From: Myxococcales bacterium
GTDB taxonomy: Bacteria; Myxococcota_A; UBA9160; UBA4427
DNA length: 48,851 bases
Assembly (NCBI GenBank): GCA_012959665.1
Contig: DUCT01000187.1
Span: 27,598-76,448 of the forward strand
Reading direction: 5' to 3'
This document shows positions 7,284 through 17,584 of this stretch, in pieces (within the stretch, counting starts at the first letter, position 1; every line of letters begins with the position of its first letter). The position numbers and the translations under genes are program-made. The notes under the pieces were generated by a model. It searched no databases, had not been told where the DNA came from, and was given only the letters and a program-made list of their open reading frames with translations.

Positions 7284-8708
7284 ATGGATCTATCGCGCCG
7301 CGTCAATACGGACCCCCGCCGGGCCCTGCCTTCTGTTCATCGGCTGATCGAAGCCATGGCCTCAGGGCATCCCGAGATCCCCCGCTGGGCAGCCTCGGAA
7401 GCGGCGCAGCGGCTCGTCGCGGCGGCTCGTCTGACGCTGGATGCCCGGCCACCGGGTTCGGATGGCTCGGAAGGAATCCCCTCGGGGGAAAACGCGTGGC
7501 TTGTGAGCGTGGCAACCCTGGCCGAGGAATTGTCCGGACCGCGCCCCCAGCGGGTGATTAATGCCACGGGAATCGTGCTCCACACGAATCTGGGTCGTGC
7601 CCCCATGGCGCCTGGCGCTGCCGAGGCGGCCGCCCGAGCCGCCGGTGGTTACACCGATCTCGAACTTGATCTCCAGCGCGGCGAGCGTGGCAACCGATTG
7701 GAGGGGGCTGCGCTTCGCCTGACGCTTTTGACTGGCGCCGAGGCGGGCTATGTCTGCAACAACAACGCCGCCGCACTGGTTTTGGCCCTCAACACCCTGG
7801 CCAAGGGTCGCCAGGTGGTGGTTTCCCGGGGCGAACTGGTTGAAATCGGAGGCTCCTTCCGGATTCCGGAGATCATGGAGCGCGCGGGGGTCGAACTGGT
7901 GGAGGTTGGCTCGACCAATCGCACCCATTTGCGCGACTACGCCCAGGCGATTGGCCCCGAAACGGCGATGTTGTTGAAGGTTCACCGCAGTAATTTCGAG
8001 ATTCGGGGCTTCGTCAAGGACGTGGGGTTGGGAGAACTCGTCGAACTCGGCGCCGCCCACGGAATTCCGGTGGTGGAGGATTTGGGAAGCGGAACCCTTG
8101 TGGATCTGGGGCGTCACGGATTTCCCGCCGAGGCATTCGTGCCCGGACGGATTGCCGAAGGACCCGACTTGGTCTGCTTTTCAGGCGACAAGCTCCTGGG
8201 GGGGCCCCAGGCCGGGATCGTTGTCGGTCGGTCGGCGCCTGTGGCGGCGCTGGGAGAGAATCCTCTGGCCCGGGCCCTGCGCCTGGACAAAATGAGCCTG
8301 GCCGCTCTCGACTGGACACTCGGTGCCTATCTGGAGGGCCGCGCCGAGGCCGAGGTACCTGTTTTGAAGCAGATTCTTCTCTCGCCGGACGCGCACGAAG
8401 CGCGAACTCGGGCTTTTGCGCACCAAATTCTCGAGGGCGGTGTGACCCGGGATTTGAAAGTGGATCTCGAGGTGATTCGCGATCGGGTTCCCGTGGGTGG
8501 CGGATCTCTCCCGGGTTTCGAGTTGGACAGCTGGGCGATCGCGCTTCGGGGCGGGGACGGGGCGGAGACCTTGGCGGCTCGCCTGCGTGCCGGCCGGGCT
8601 CCGGTTCTTGCGCGGGTTCGGGACGGATCGCTCCGGATCGATCTTCGGGCGGTGGACGAAGCCGAGACCCCCCGACTCCTTGCGGGTATATACGATGCAC
8701 TCCATTGA
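7284..8708 (+). CDS. selA: L-seryl-tRNA(Sec) selenium transferase
   Basis: 474 aa, the full family length. This PLP enzyme converts Ser-tRNA(Sec) to Sec-tRNA(Sec) using selenophosphate, so its presence implies that the cell makes selenoproteins. Family features in order: VINATGIVLHTNLGRAP (about 91-107), GAEAGYVCNNNAAAL, VHRSNFEIRGF, VVEDLGSG, and the PLP lysine in FSGDKLLGGPQAG (K303). The partner genes selB, selD and the tRNA gene selC are not visible in the window. It heads a plus-strand run that continues 81 nt later with the MinD-like gene; a functional link to that gene is not evident. Confidence 0.95.
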   Translation: MDLSRRVNTDPRRALPSVHRLIEAMASGHPEIPRWAASEAAQRLVAAARLTLDARPPGSDGSEGIPSGENAWLVSVATLAEELSGPRPQRVINATGIVLHTNLGRAPMAPGAAEAAARAAGGYTDLELDLQRGERGNRLEGAALRLTLLTGAEAGYVCNNNAAALVLALNTLAKGRQVVVSRGELVEIGGSFRIPEIMERAGVELVEVGSTNRTHLRDYAQAIGPETAMLLKVHRSNFEIRGFVKDVGLGELVELGAAHGIPVVEDLGSGTLVDLGRHGFPAEAFVPGRIAEGPDLVCFSGDKLLGGPQAGIVVGRSAPVAALGENPLARALRLDKMSLAALDWTLGAYLEGRAEAEVPVLKQILLSPDAHEARTRAFAHQILEGGVTRDLKVDLEVIRDRVPVGGGSLPGFELDSWAIALRGGDGAETLAARLRAGRAPVLARVRDGSLRIDLRAVDEAETPRLLAGIYDALH

Positions 8709-8789
8709 AGCCCCTCACGCGGTCCTGTACTTTTTGAATTCGCGCGCGTCGCGCGAAAGAGTTCTCAGGCCGCATAGGGGGCGCTTGGG

Positions 8790-9764
8790 TTGATAAGAGT
8801 CCAGCCCAAATTGACTTCGCCACTCCAGGCCGGCTCTCTGCCGACACGGGTGCCACGACTTATCGCCATTGGTGGCGGTAAGGGGGGTGTCGGCAAGACA
8901 TTTGTGACCACGAACGTCGCCATCACCCTCGCACGGATGGGCCATCGGGTAGTGGCGATGGATGCCGATTTGGACGGCGCGAACCTCCATACCTGCCTGG
9001 GGGTCGCCAACCCCGAAATCAGCCTGGCGGATTTCGTGGCGGGGCGTGTGAATGAACCCGCCAAGCTTCTGATTCAGACGCGCGAATCGAATCTTCAGCT
9101 GATCGCGGGTACGCACTCCAATCTGCATCAACCCCAGCCCGACAAGACCCGGCGGGTTGAGTTGTTGCGCGGCCTCCGCCGTCTAGACACAGACTACGTT
9201 CTGATCGATCTGGGCGCGGGAAGTCAGCCCGCGGCGCTCGATTACTTCCTGGTCGCGAATGAGGGGTTGCTGATCATGCGACCCGAGCCGACCTCCGTGG
9301 AAAATGCCTACTCGTTTCTGCGCGCGGCCTTTTATCGGCGACTGCGTTTGGCAGCGCGTGGCCACGGTGTGCGGGAATTGGTCGAGGAAGCCACGGACCA
9401 GCGCAACGAGAAGGGGATTCGGACGCCCCACGACCTCATGCGCGAGATCGAGGCGATCAGCCCAGTGGAGGGCCGACGGTTGATGCACACCATGCGAGCT
9501 TTTCGCCCTAGGGTCGTTGTGAATGAAGCGCGGACCGCTGCCGATATCAAGCTGGGCTTTGCGGTGGTCAGCGTCTGCGAGAAATTTTTCGGCTTCAAGG
9601 CCGATTACCTTGGCTACGTGAATTACCAGAACGAGGCCCGGGAGTCGGTCTCGGCCCGCGAGCCTCTATGCGACTACAAGGCGGATTCGGACGCAGCTCG
9701 TTACCTGAGCCGTATCGCCGCAAAACTTGCCGGTGTTCCCTTAAGCCGGAGGGGGGAACCTTGA
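8790..9764 (+). CDS. MinD/ParA-family ATPase
   Basis: 324 aa. Deviant Walker A motif GGGKGGVGKT (about 28-37, with signature Lys31 and Lys36), switch region MDADLDGANLH (57-67) and Walker B-like YVLIDLGAGSQ place it in the MinD/FlhG/ParA group, whose members dimerise on ATP and position proteins in the cell. A helical insertion (about residues 185-235, rich in Arg and Glu) sits between Walker B and the conserved VVNEARTAAD segment. I see no clear C-terminal membrane-targeting helix of the MinD type and no N-terminal DQAxxLR motif of FlhG. The start is TTG at 8790 behind AGGGGG; GTG at 8850 is an alternative. The next gene encodes a J-like/HTH protein, which may be its partner. The cargo is unknown. 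Confidence 0.85.
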   Translation: MIRVQPKLTSPLQAGSLPTRVPRLIAIGGGKGGVGKTFVTTNVAITLARMGHRVVAMDADLDGANLHTCLGVANPEISLADFVAGRVNEPAKLLIQTRESNLQLIAGTHSNLHQPQPDKTRRVELLRGLRRLDTDYVLIDLGAGSQPAALDYFLVANEGLLIMRPEPTSVENAYSFLRAAFYRRLRLAARGHGVRELVEEATDQRNEKGIRTPHDLMREIEAISPVEGRRLMHTMRAFRPRVVVNEARTAADIKLGFAVVSVCEKFFGFKADYLGYVNYQNEARESVSAREPLCDYKADSDAARYLSRIAAKLAGVPLSRRGEP

Positions 9765-9807
9765 CTCAATCGGAACTCAGGCGCGTTCCTGCTCTCGAGG
9801 ATTCAAC

Positions 9808-10446
9808 TTGCTAGGCCTCAACGAACTCGACTATTACGAGGTCCTGGAGGTCCCGAGGGACGCCTCTCTCGAGGAGATCGACCGAGCCTACCAAATCCTT
9901 CACGAAGCCTACGCGACCGAATCCCTCGCGCTCTATTCGGTATTCAGCGAAGGGGATGCGGAACTGATGCGGGACCGTGTCGAAGAGGCCCACCGCGTCC
10001 TGTCGGATTTTGAACTCCGCCGGGAGTACGATGCGTCCAGCCCCAAGGCGCCGGGAGGCGTGCCCGTGGCAGGGGATACACGGGTGGGGGGGAACGATGG
10101 CTGGGAGGAGGTGTCACCCCTTGGAAGTTCGCCAACACTGGGGGAGCAGATGGAAGAGCCCGAGGACGGGAATTGGAATGGGGACCTCCTGCGCAGGGCC
10201 CGCATTCATGCGGGCATAGAACTCGAGCAAATCGCCGAGATCACAAAAGTCGGTATTCGAACCCTGCGTCTGCTTGAAGACGACGCTTACGAAGACCTTC
10301 CGGCGACGGTTTACGTCCGTGGCTTTGTGACCGCCTATGTGCGCACGATCGGAATCGAATCGACCCGGGCAGTCGCCAGCTACATCCAACACCTTGAAGA
10401 GTCCCGGCTCGATGAGGGCCGAGGTCGTTTCCTCGGTCGTCGCTGA
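9808..10446 (+). CDS. J-like domain plus RodZ-type HTH protein
   Basis: 212 aa, predicted soluble. Residues 8-75 follow the J-domain layout (DYYEVLEVPRDASLEEIDRAY at the start, EEAHRVLSDFELRREYD at the end). The HPD tripeptide needed to stimulate DnaK is absent: the helix II-III loop reads HEAYATESLALYS. A Gly/Pro-rich linker (78-122) leads to a Cro-like HTH of the RodZ N-terminal type (125-195: GDLLRRARIHAGIELEQIAE, then DLPATVYVRGFVTAYVR). The transmembrane and C-terminal parts of RodZ are missing. The TTG start is 43 nt after the ATPase stop. The best guess is an adaptor for the neighbouring MinD-like ATPase; DNA binding is not excluded. Confidence 0.8.
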   Translation: MLGLNELDYYEVLEVPRDASLEEIDRAYQILHEAYATESLALYSVFSEGDAELMRDRVEEAHRVLSDFELRREYDASSPKAPGGVPVAGDTRVGGNDGWEEVSPLGSSPTLGEQMEEPEDGNWNGDLLRRARIHAGIELEQIAEITKVGIRTLRLLEDDAYEDLPATVYVRGFVTAYVRTIGIESTRAVASYIQHLEESRLDEGRGRFLGRR

Positions 10447-10475
10447 ACCCTTGCGGCTTCCTGGGGGCTGATCCC

Positions 10476-11468
10476 ATGGCGGGAAGTGATGGGTGCGCGG
10501 GTGATTCTGCCGCCGGGTCCGATGCCGAGGGATTGAGTTTCGTGGTCGGTCCAGATCTGGGCGGGCAGCGAGTCGACCAGGCTTTGGCGGAACTCTGCGG
10601 AGTCCCCCGAGCCCAGGTGTCCCGCTGGATCACAGGGGGCCGAGTTCGGGTCGACGGCAAGACGGTGGAGCGAGGGAGCCGCCGGGTTCGGGAAGGTCAC
10701 CACCTGCAAGCGGAGCCGCCCGAAGCTCCCGAAGCGCGGGTTATCCCCGAGGCGATTGCCCTGGACATTCTCTTTGAAGACGCGGACCTCGTGGTGGTGG
10801 ACAAGCGTGCGGGAATGGTGGTTCACCCGGCGCCCGGACATGCGAGCGGCACATTGGTCAATGCGCTTCTTCACCATTGCGGTTCCCTCCCCAGTGTGGG
10901 CGGAGTGCTGCGGCCCGGCATAGTTCATCGACTCGATCGGGGAACCTCGGGCGTGATGGTGGTGGCCAAGAACGATTTTAGTCACAGGGTGATCGCCGAA
11001 CAATTTCACGATCACTCCATCGAGCGAATCTACCGGGCGGCGGTTCGGGCCGTGCCGACGGTGGGGAGCGGTCGGGTTGACCGACCCATTGGTCGGCATT
11101 TGCGCGACCGCAAGAAGATGAGTGTTCGCTCGCGTTCGAGTCGTCCGGCGGCGACACGCTGGAGGGTGATCGAGCGCTTCCCCGGGGCCGGGGTCGCCTG
11201 GCTTGAGATTCATCCGGAAACCGGGCGCACCCATCAGATCCGGGTTCACCTTGCTTCGATTGGCCTGCCGGTGTGCGGGGATCCCGTCTACGGACGGTCG
11301 CGCAAGCGTCCGCATAGCGGGGTTGCTCCGATTTTGAGGCCGGCCCTGCACGCGGCTGTGCTCGGGTTCAAGCATCCCCGTAGCGGGCGGAGCGTGCGCT
11401 TTGAGTCGCCCCTGCACGCCGATCTCGCGGATTTTCTGGACCGACTTCGCCGGGGGGAGGAAGCGTGA
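10476..11468 (+). CDS. rluD: 23S rRNA pseudouridine synthase, RluD-like
   Basis: 330 aa. It isomerises uridine to pseudouridine, for RluD in helix 69 of 23S rRNA. An S4 RNA-binding domain covers about residues 28-90 (QRVDQALAELCGVPRAQVSR). The catalytic domain has the signature HRLDRGTSGVMVVAKND with the catalytic D154, and ends with GRTHQIRVHLASIGLPVCGD. Length and order fit RluD. It lies 29 nt after the J/HTH gene, and its stop overlaps the pgeF start by 4 nt, as is common for the rluD-pgeF pair. The exact uridine target is inferred. Confidence 0.9.
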   Translation: MAGSDGCAGDSAAGSDAEGLSFVVGPDLGGQRVDQALAELCGVPRAQVSRWITGGRVRVDGKTVERGSRRVREGHHLQAEPPEAPEARVIPEAIALDILFEDADLVVVDKRAGMVVHPAPGHASGTLVNALLHHCGSLPSVGGVLRPGIVHRLDRGTSGVMVVAKNDFSHRVIAEQFHDHSIERIYRAAVRAVPTVGSGRVDRPIGRHLRDRKKMSVRSRSSRPAATRWRVIERFPGAGVAWLEIHPETGRTHQIRVHLASIGLPVCGDPVYGRSRKRPHSGVAPILRPALHAAVLGFKHPRSGRSVRFESPLHADLADFLDRLRRGEEA

Positions 11469-12145
11469 ACGGCGATTCCGCCCCGGTGCCAGGGTTTCTC
11501 CGACATCCTTTGCTAGCGGATCGGGGCGTCGACCACGGTTTCGGAACTCGGGCGGCATTGGCCCCTTCCGGACTCGCGCGCCCGCGTCAGGTGCACGGGG
11601 TGAACGTCGCCCGTGCGGTCAATGGCGGTCAACTCGACCGAGAAGAGGCCGACGCTGTGATCTCCCATCGGCCGGGGGTTGGGATTGGAATCGTGACGGC
11701 AGATTGTGTCCCCATTTTGCTGGCGTCCCAGTCCGGGGGCGCGGTGGCGGCAATCCACGCGGGCTGGCGGGGGTTGGCGGCGGGCGTGGTGGAATCCGGT
11801 CTGGGGGCTCTGCGGGAGGTGGCGAAGCCGCAGGAGGAAATCGTGGCGGTGATTGGCCCGCATATTGGGCGCTGCTGTTACGAGGTGGACGCTCCGGTAA
11901 TGGACCCGCTTCACTTACGCTTCGGTGCGGCCCTCGAACCGGCGAGCGCATCGTCGCGCCCAGGCCACCACCGGTTGGATCTGGGCCAACTGGTTGTCGC
12001 CGACCTGATCCGGTCGGGGATTGAATCCGAGTCGATTGGCATTCTCGCCGAGGCCTGCACCGCGTGTGGGGTCGACCGCTTTCATTCCTATCGCCGAGAG
12101 GGGTCCGGCGCCGGTCGGCTTATCCATTACATCCAACCCCGATGA
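11465..12145 (+). CDS. pgeF: Peptidoglycan editing factor PgeF (multicopper-polyphenol-oxidase-like fold)
   Basis: 226 aa. In E. coli PgeF (YfiH) prevents misincorporation of L-serine into the peptidoglycan stem peptide; family members were earlier described as laccase-like and some act on purine nucleosides. The metal-site residues are visible: His in RQVHG, Cys in ADCVPIL and His in AAIHAGWRG. GPHIGRCCYEV is also typical. The GTG start overlaps the rluD stop (GTGA). It ends the run that begins at selA, and the rho leader follows. Confidence 0.9.
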   Translation: MNGDSAPVPGFLRHPLLADRGVDHGFGTRAALAPSGLARPRQVHGVNVARAVNGGQLDREEADAVISHRPGVGIGIVTADCVPILLASQSGGAVAAIHAGWRGLAAGVVESGLGALREVAKPQEEIVAVIGPHIGRCCYEVDAPVMDPLHLRFGAALEPASASSRPGHHRLDLGQLVVADLIRSGIESESIGILAEACTACGVDRFHSYRREGSGAGRLIHYIQPR

Positions 12146-12387
12146 ACTCTACGGAACTCCCCGGGGCAAGTGCCTTGACAGGCTCCAGACCGGGTTCTAG
12201 CGTGACTTCGACTTGGCCCCTCACCCAACTCAGACCCTTTCTGACCAGAGATTCGATGGGGTGAGCATGGGCTCCCGCCCCGCCGATCGGTGAGGGCAAC
12301 CCTGGGCCGATCCAACCCTTCCAAGCAATTCCGATTCCCCTTTCACAATCGTTTTCAGAAAGTCAATTCGCTGGGAGCCCGAAACGC
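12146..12387 (+). promoter_or_regulatory. rho leader, pyrimidine-rich
   Basis: The 242 bp between pgeF and rho contain two pyrimidine-rich, C-rich, weakly structured stretches (about 12212-12245 and 12317-12345), the kind of RNA that Rho itself loads on. Rho is known to autoregulate by attenuation in its leader in E. coli. That the same happens here is inference from base composition and position only. No short leader peptide with a good ribosome site stands out. Confidence 0.4.
12175..12203 (+). promoter_or_regulatory. Candidate sigma-70 promoter for rho
   Basis: A perfect TTGACA -35 box (12175-12180) is followed after 17 bp by TAGCGT (12198-12203), which keeps the first two and the last bases of TATAAT. 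It lies about 185 bp upstream of the rho start, just past the pgeF stop. The -10 match is weak, so confidence is modest. Confidence 0.4.
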
Positions 12388-13893
12388 GTGCTCCAGAGCG
12401 CTGGACCGATCCCTCCGGCAAGAGAGCCCAACTCAGTGAGCACAGACCGATCCGACGGAAAACCCGGTAAGGGCACACCCACTTCTTCGGGAAGCGGTCG
12501 GACCCGCCGTGGCCGCGGCCGTCGTTCGTCTACTTCGGGCACGCGTGGGGCGCGGGTGGAAACCGCCCAGCGCGACTATTTTCCCTCGGAGGCGGAACTC
12601 GCCAAAGAGGAGGCGGCATTGGTCGACGACGACGGCGCGGATCGCCTTGACATGCACAATCTCAAGGCCATGCCCCCCCCGGAGTTGCTCGAATTTGCCC
12701 TTGAGATGAAGATCGAAAATGTATCGGGGCTGCGCAAGCAGGATTTGATTTTCGAGATTCTGAACGCTCACGCCAAGAAAAAAGGCCGGGTCTTTACCGA
12801 AGGCGTACTCGAGATTTTGGAGGACGGCTTCGGCTTCCTCCGGGAACCGGATCAGAGTTATCAAGCGGGTCCAGACGACATCTACGTTTCGCCGTCTCAG
12901 ATTAGACGCTTCAACATTCGGACCGGCGATACAGTCGAGGGTCAGGTTAGGCCTCCCAAGGAGAACGAACGCTACTTCGCGCTGCTCAAGGTTGAGGCAA
13001 TCAACTTCGAAGCGCCGGAAAAGGCCCGGGCCAAGACTTCTTTCGACAATCTCACGCCCCTCTATCCAGAGGAAAAATTCAATCTGGAAACCGACGAAGG
13101 ATCGTTGACGCCGAGGATCATCGATCTGATCGCGCCCCTGGGCAAAGGTCAGCGCGCTCTCATTACGTCCCCTCCCAAGGCGGGGAAGACGATGGTTCTC
13201 AAGGACATCGCCAACTCCATTGCGGAGAACCACCCCGATGTCTACTTGATCGTCCTGCTCATTGATGAGAGACCCGAAGAAGTCACCGACATGCAGCGTA
13301 CGGTCAAGGCGGAGGTGATTTCTTCGACCTTCGACGAACCGGCTACGCGACACGTCCAGGTTGCTGAAATGGTGATCGCGAAAGCCAAGCGGCTCGTGGA
13401 GCACAAACGCGATGTGGTGATATTGCTCGACTCGATCACCCGGTTGGCACGCGCACACAACACGGTGGTGCCCCATTCGGGAAAGGTCCTCACCGGTGGG
13501 GTGGACTCCAATGCACTCCACAAACCCAAGCGATTCTTCGGGGCCGCCCGCAATGTAGAAGAGGGTGGAAGCCTGACCATCGTGGGGACGGCGCTGATCG
13601 AGACCGGATCGCGTATGGACGAGGTCATCTTTGAGGAATTCAAGGGAACGGGAAACAGTGAGCTTGTCCTGGATCGAAAGCTGGCGGACCGGCGTAGCTA
13701 CCCGGCCATTGACATCAATCGCTCGGCAACCCGGCGGGAGGAACTGCTCCTGAGCGAGAAGGCTTTGAACAGGATGCACATTTTGCGCAAAGTCTTGGCA
13801 CCCCTTTCTCCCGTGGATTCCATGGAATTTCTCCTAGGCAAGATCAAGGCTACAAAAAACAACGGTGAATTCCTGGAGTCAATGAATTCGTGA
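12388..13893 (+). CDS. rho: Transcription termination factor Rho
   Basis: 501 aa. A hexameric RNA-dependent ATPase that ends transcription of untranslated RNA. Residues 1-60 form a basic, Ser/Gly/Arg-rich low-complexity extension. The Rho N-terminal helix domain (about 85-130, [17 protein letters not shown]) and the cold-shock RNA-binding fold (about 140-210, [23 protein letters not shown]) follow. The ATPase core has Walker [10 protein letters not shown] (about 264-272), Walker [14 protein letters not shown], the Q-loop segment [11 protein letters not shown] and the R-loop region. The start is GTG at 12388 after GGGAG; GTG at 12436, giving [10 protein letters not shown], is equally possible and would shorten it by 16 residues. 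Confidence 0.96.
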   Translation: MLQSAGPIPPAREPNSVSTDRSDGKPGKGTPTSSGSGRTRRGRGRRSSTSGTRGARVETAQRDYFPSEAELAKEEAALVDDDGADRLDMHNLKAMPPPELLEFALEMKIENVSGLRKQDLIFEILNAHAKKKGRVFTEGVLEILEDGFGFLREPDQSYQAGPDDIYVSPSQIRRFNIRTGDTVEGQVRPPKENERYFALLKVEAINFEAPEKARAKTSFDNLTPLYPEEKFNLETDEGSLTPRIIDLIAPLGKGQRALITSPPKAGKTMVLKDIANSIAENHPDVYLIVLLIDERPEEVTDMQRTVKAEVISSTFDEPATRHVQVAEMVIAKAKRLVEHKRDVVILLDSITRLARAHNTVVPHSGKVLTGGVDSNALHKPKRFFGAARNVEEGGSLTIVGTALIETGSRMDEVIFEEFKGTGNSELVLDRKLADRRSYPAIDINRSATRREELLLSEKALNRMHILRKVLAPLSPVDSMEFLLGKIKATKNNGEFLESMNS

Positions 13894-14010
13894 ACATGGG
13901 TCTGCCCAGAAGGGCGATGGTTCGCCGAGTACAAGGGTTGAATTGAGCCCAGCCCTCATGAAATACGGCGACTGGATTGGTCCGATCCGATGTAGTGGTG
14001 GTGTGATTTG

Positions 14011-15086
<1,076 letters not shown>

Positions 15087-15090
<4 letters not shown>

Positions 15091-15992
15091 CTGATCCGAC
15101 CCACACGGGAACGAGTGGCGATGAGCGAGTCTGGACGGTGCTCGATCTACTGAAGTGGACCACCGACCACTTCGCCACCAAGGGGGTCGACACTCCCCGC
15201 CTGGACGCGGAGCTCTTGCTCGCTCATGCATTGGGTCTGCGACGTCTGGATCTCTACCTGCGCTACGAGGAACCCGTAGCGGCTGAAGCCCGCGCCCACT
15301 ACCGGCAGCTAGTCGTTCAGCGAGCGGGCGAACGCATGCCTGTGGCGCTTTTGCTGGGGGAGAAGGAGTTCTGGTCGCTGCCCTTCAAGGTGACGAAAAA
15401 TGTTCTCACGCCGCGCCCGGATACCGAGACCCTGGTCGAAGCGGCCTTGGCCCGGCTTCCCGACGCCGAGCGCGCGTACTCGGTGCTCGACTTGGGGACG
15501 GGTTCCGGGGCCATCGCTCTGGCCCTGGCCCACGAGAAACCCCTGGCCCGGATCACGGCCACGGATCTCTCGCCCCTCGCCCTTGAGGTCGCGAGGCAGA
15601 ATGCCGAGGCCCTGGGCGCGGGCGAGTCCGTACGCTTTCTCGAAGGGGATCTCTTCGAGCCGGTTCGGGACGAGCTCTTCGACCTGATCGTCAGTAATCC
15701 CCCCTACTTGGCCCGGGCAAGCGCCCAGGCGCTCGCCCCGGAATTGGCCCACGAACCCGAGCAGGCGCTCTTCGGGGGGGATGACGGCTACGCGGTCCTG
15801 GGACGTCTGGCCGAGCAGGTGAGGCCCATGCTGGAAGCCGGCGGCTGGTTTCTGGTCGAGCTCGATCCGGGCCAAGCCGCGACGGTGGTCGGTTGGCTCG
15901 AGGCTGCAGGCTTGGGCGAGGCCACGATCTTGAAGGACTTGGCGGGCCGGTCCAGGGTGGTGGCGGTTCAAAATCGGTCTCAGCCGGCCTGA
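15087..15992 (+). CDS. prmC: Release factor glutamine methyltransferase
   Basis: 301 aa. It N5-methylates the GGQ glutamine of release factors using S-adenosylmethionine. An N-terminal helical domain (about 15-100) binds the release factor. The methyltransferase domain shows motif [16 protein letters not shown] (about 133-147), motif II TATDLS and the catalytic NPPY (204-207, in [11 protein letters not shown]). The ATG overlaps the prfA stop as ATGA, so the enzyme and its substrate are translationally coupled. In many deltaproteobacteria murA and hisG follow; here the next gene is hisB after a 269-bp gap. Confidence 0.95.
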
Positions 15993-16261
15993 TTTGAGGG
16001 ACTCGATCCCGGCCTGTGAATCGCCGGGAAGCGCCCCGACCCGATGACCCGCGCCAGTCGCTGTAGCGGGCCGTGGCGGTTGCCGGGATCGGTGGCTACA
16101 CAAGGTCCGCAGCGGGCTCCAACCGTCCCAGGGGTGGGGAGCCAAGGGATGGCCTTTCGGCGGGGAAGGCTCGCCGCGGCCGCTGAGGCTGTGAAGAAGG
16201 CCTACGAACCGGCCCATGAGGCCGAGGGTCTGCCCCCCGGGGCGGGCCGAGGGAGCGCGAA

Positions 16262-16867
16262 ATGGCATCAAGTGGGGATTCGTGCCGCGAGGCAACGGTG
16301 GTGCGGGAGACCAAGGAGACCCGAATCAACCTCGAGCTGGCGATTGACGGCTCTGGGGAGTACCGAGTGGCCACGGGGATTCCGTTTTTCGATCACATGC
16401 TGGAGTCCTTTGCCCGGCACGCGCTCTTTGACTTGAAACTCGAGGCGGCGGGGGATACCGAGGTCGATTTTCATCATACGGTCGAGGATGTGGGAATCGC
16501 CCTAGGCCAGGCCTTTCGCGAAGCTCTCGGCAGCGCCGAGGGGATTCGCCGCTTTGGCTCCTTTGTGCTCCCCATGGCGGAGAGCAAGGTCGAGGTGGCG
16601 CTGGATATCTCGAATCGGCCCACGCTTTGCTACCAGGTCCCCCTCGAGAATGGCCGCATCGGAAATTTTGATGCCTCCTTGGCCGAGGATTTTTTCCACG
16701 CCTTCGCGCAGAACGCTGGGATCGATCTGCACATCGAGAAGCGTTACGGCCGCAGCCCGCACCATGTGGTCGAAGCGGCTTTCAAGGGCGTCGCTCGGGC
16801 CCTGCGCGAGGCGGCTTCGGTGGACCCCCGCGAGAAGGGTCTTCCCAGCGTGAAAGGTACGCTCTAG
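16262..16867 (+). CDS. hisB: Imidazoleglycerol-phosphate dehydratase
   Basis: 201 aa, the monofunctional form without a histidinol-phosphatase domain. It dehydrates imidazole glycerol phosphate to imidazole acetol phosphate, the sixth step of histidine synthesis. Visible motifs are GIPFFDHMLESFARH, DFHHTVEDVGIALGQA (metal-binding HHxxED) and the second repeat motif RSPHHVVEAAFKGVARAL. GAGGGAG lies about 6 nt before the ATG. The 269-bp gap to prmC contains no gene that I can recognise. hisH starts 69 nt downstream. Confidence 0.96.
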   Translation: MASSGDSCREATVVRETKETRINLELAIDGSGEYRVATGIPFFDHMLESFARHALFDLKLEAAGDTEVDFHHTVEDVGIALGQAFREALGSAEGIRRFGSFVLPMAESKVEVALDISNRPTLCYQVPLENGRIGNFDASLAEDFFHAFAQNAGIDLHIEKRYGRSPHHVVEAAFKGVARALREAASVDPREKGLPSVKGTL

Positions 16868-16936
16868 GGCGATGACGGACGGGTGGGCCCGGGTGCGCAA
16901 GAGCGTTCCGGGTTTGGTCGGCCAAGGACGGGCTCA

Positions 16937-17584
16937 ATGAGTACAGCCGCGAAAGTGGCGCTGGTCGACTACGGGGCCGGCAACATACGCAGCGTCGCCA
17001 AGGCGCTCGAGCGCAGCGGCTTCGAGGTTGAGGTCACAGATTCGCCGTCGGTGGTCTTGGCCGCGGATGGAGTGGTGCTGCCCGGTGCCGGTGCCTTCGC
17101 GGATGCCATGGCGACCTTGCGCGCGCGCGGACTCGAAGAGGCGGTGAAGCAGACTGTTCAAGCGGGCCATCCCTATCTGGGCCTTTGCGTCGGTGTACAG
17201 GTGCTTTTCGAAGAGGGCGAAGAGCATGGCATCACGCCGGGCTTTGGAATCTTCGAGGGCCGGGTCGAGCGTTTCCCCGAGACGGACTCCGATGGCTCGC
17301 GCTTGCGGATTCCGCAGATCGGATGGAACGAAGTGCGCTTCCAAGGCGACCACCCGATGGTCGCGCACCTGCCCGAGCGAGATCACTACTACTTCGTTCA
17401 CTCCTACCGGCCCGTGCCGACGGATTCATCAGTGGTGGCAGGGATTTGTGACTACGGCGGAAACTTTGCGGCCGCGGTCGCAAACCAGTCCATCTTCGCC
17501 GTTCAGTTTCACCCCGAGAAGAGTCAGCAGGCGGGCAAGCGGCTTCTCGACGCCTATCGGAGCTGGGTGGAGGAAACACGGTGA
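16937..17584 (+). CDS. hisH: Imidazole glycerol phosphate synthase, glutaminase subunit
   Basis: 215 aa. It hydrolyses glutamine and passes ammonia to HisF. Class I amidotransferase triad: Cys84 (YLGLCVGVQ), His192 and Glu194 (FHPEKSQ). The N-terminal [14 protein letters not shown] and PGAGAF are typical. The ATG at 16937 begins the conserved region and has AAGGA 8 nt upstream; an upstream in-frame start would add 18 non-conserved residues. The stop overlaps the hisF start (GTGA). The usual hisA between hisH and hisF is absent. Confidence 0.96.
   Translation: MSTAAKVALVDYGAGNIRSVAKALERSGFEVEVTDSPSVVLAADGVVLPGAGAFADAMATLRARGLEEAVKQTVQAGHPYLGLCVGVQVLFEEGEEHGITPGFGIFEGRVERFPETDSDGSRLRIPQIGWNEVRFQGDHPMVAHLPERDHYYFVHSYRPVPTDSSVVAGICDYGGNFAAAVANQSIFAVQFHPEKSQQAGKRLLDAYRSWVEETR

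Noticed and set aside
12433-13779. Long minus-strand frame opposite rho (448 codons)
   Set aside because: Antisense shadow of a highly conserved gene with strong codon bias; no family features.
15993-16261. A gene or gene remnant between prmC and hisB
   Set aside because: No frame shows MurA, HisG or HisD features; the sequence looks like ordinary GC-rich spacer.
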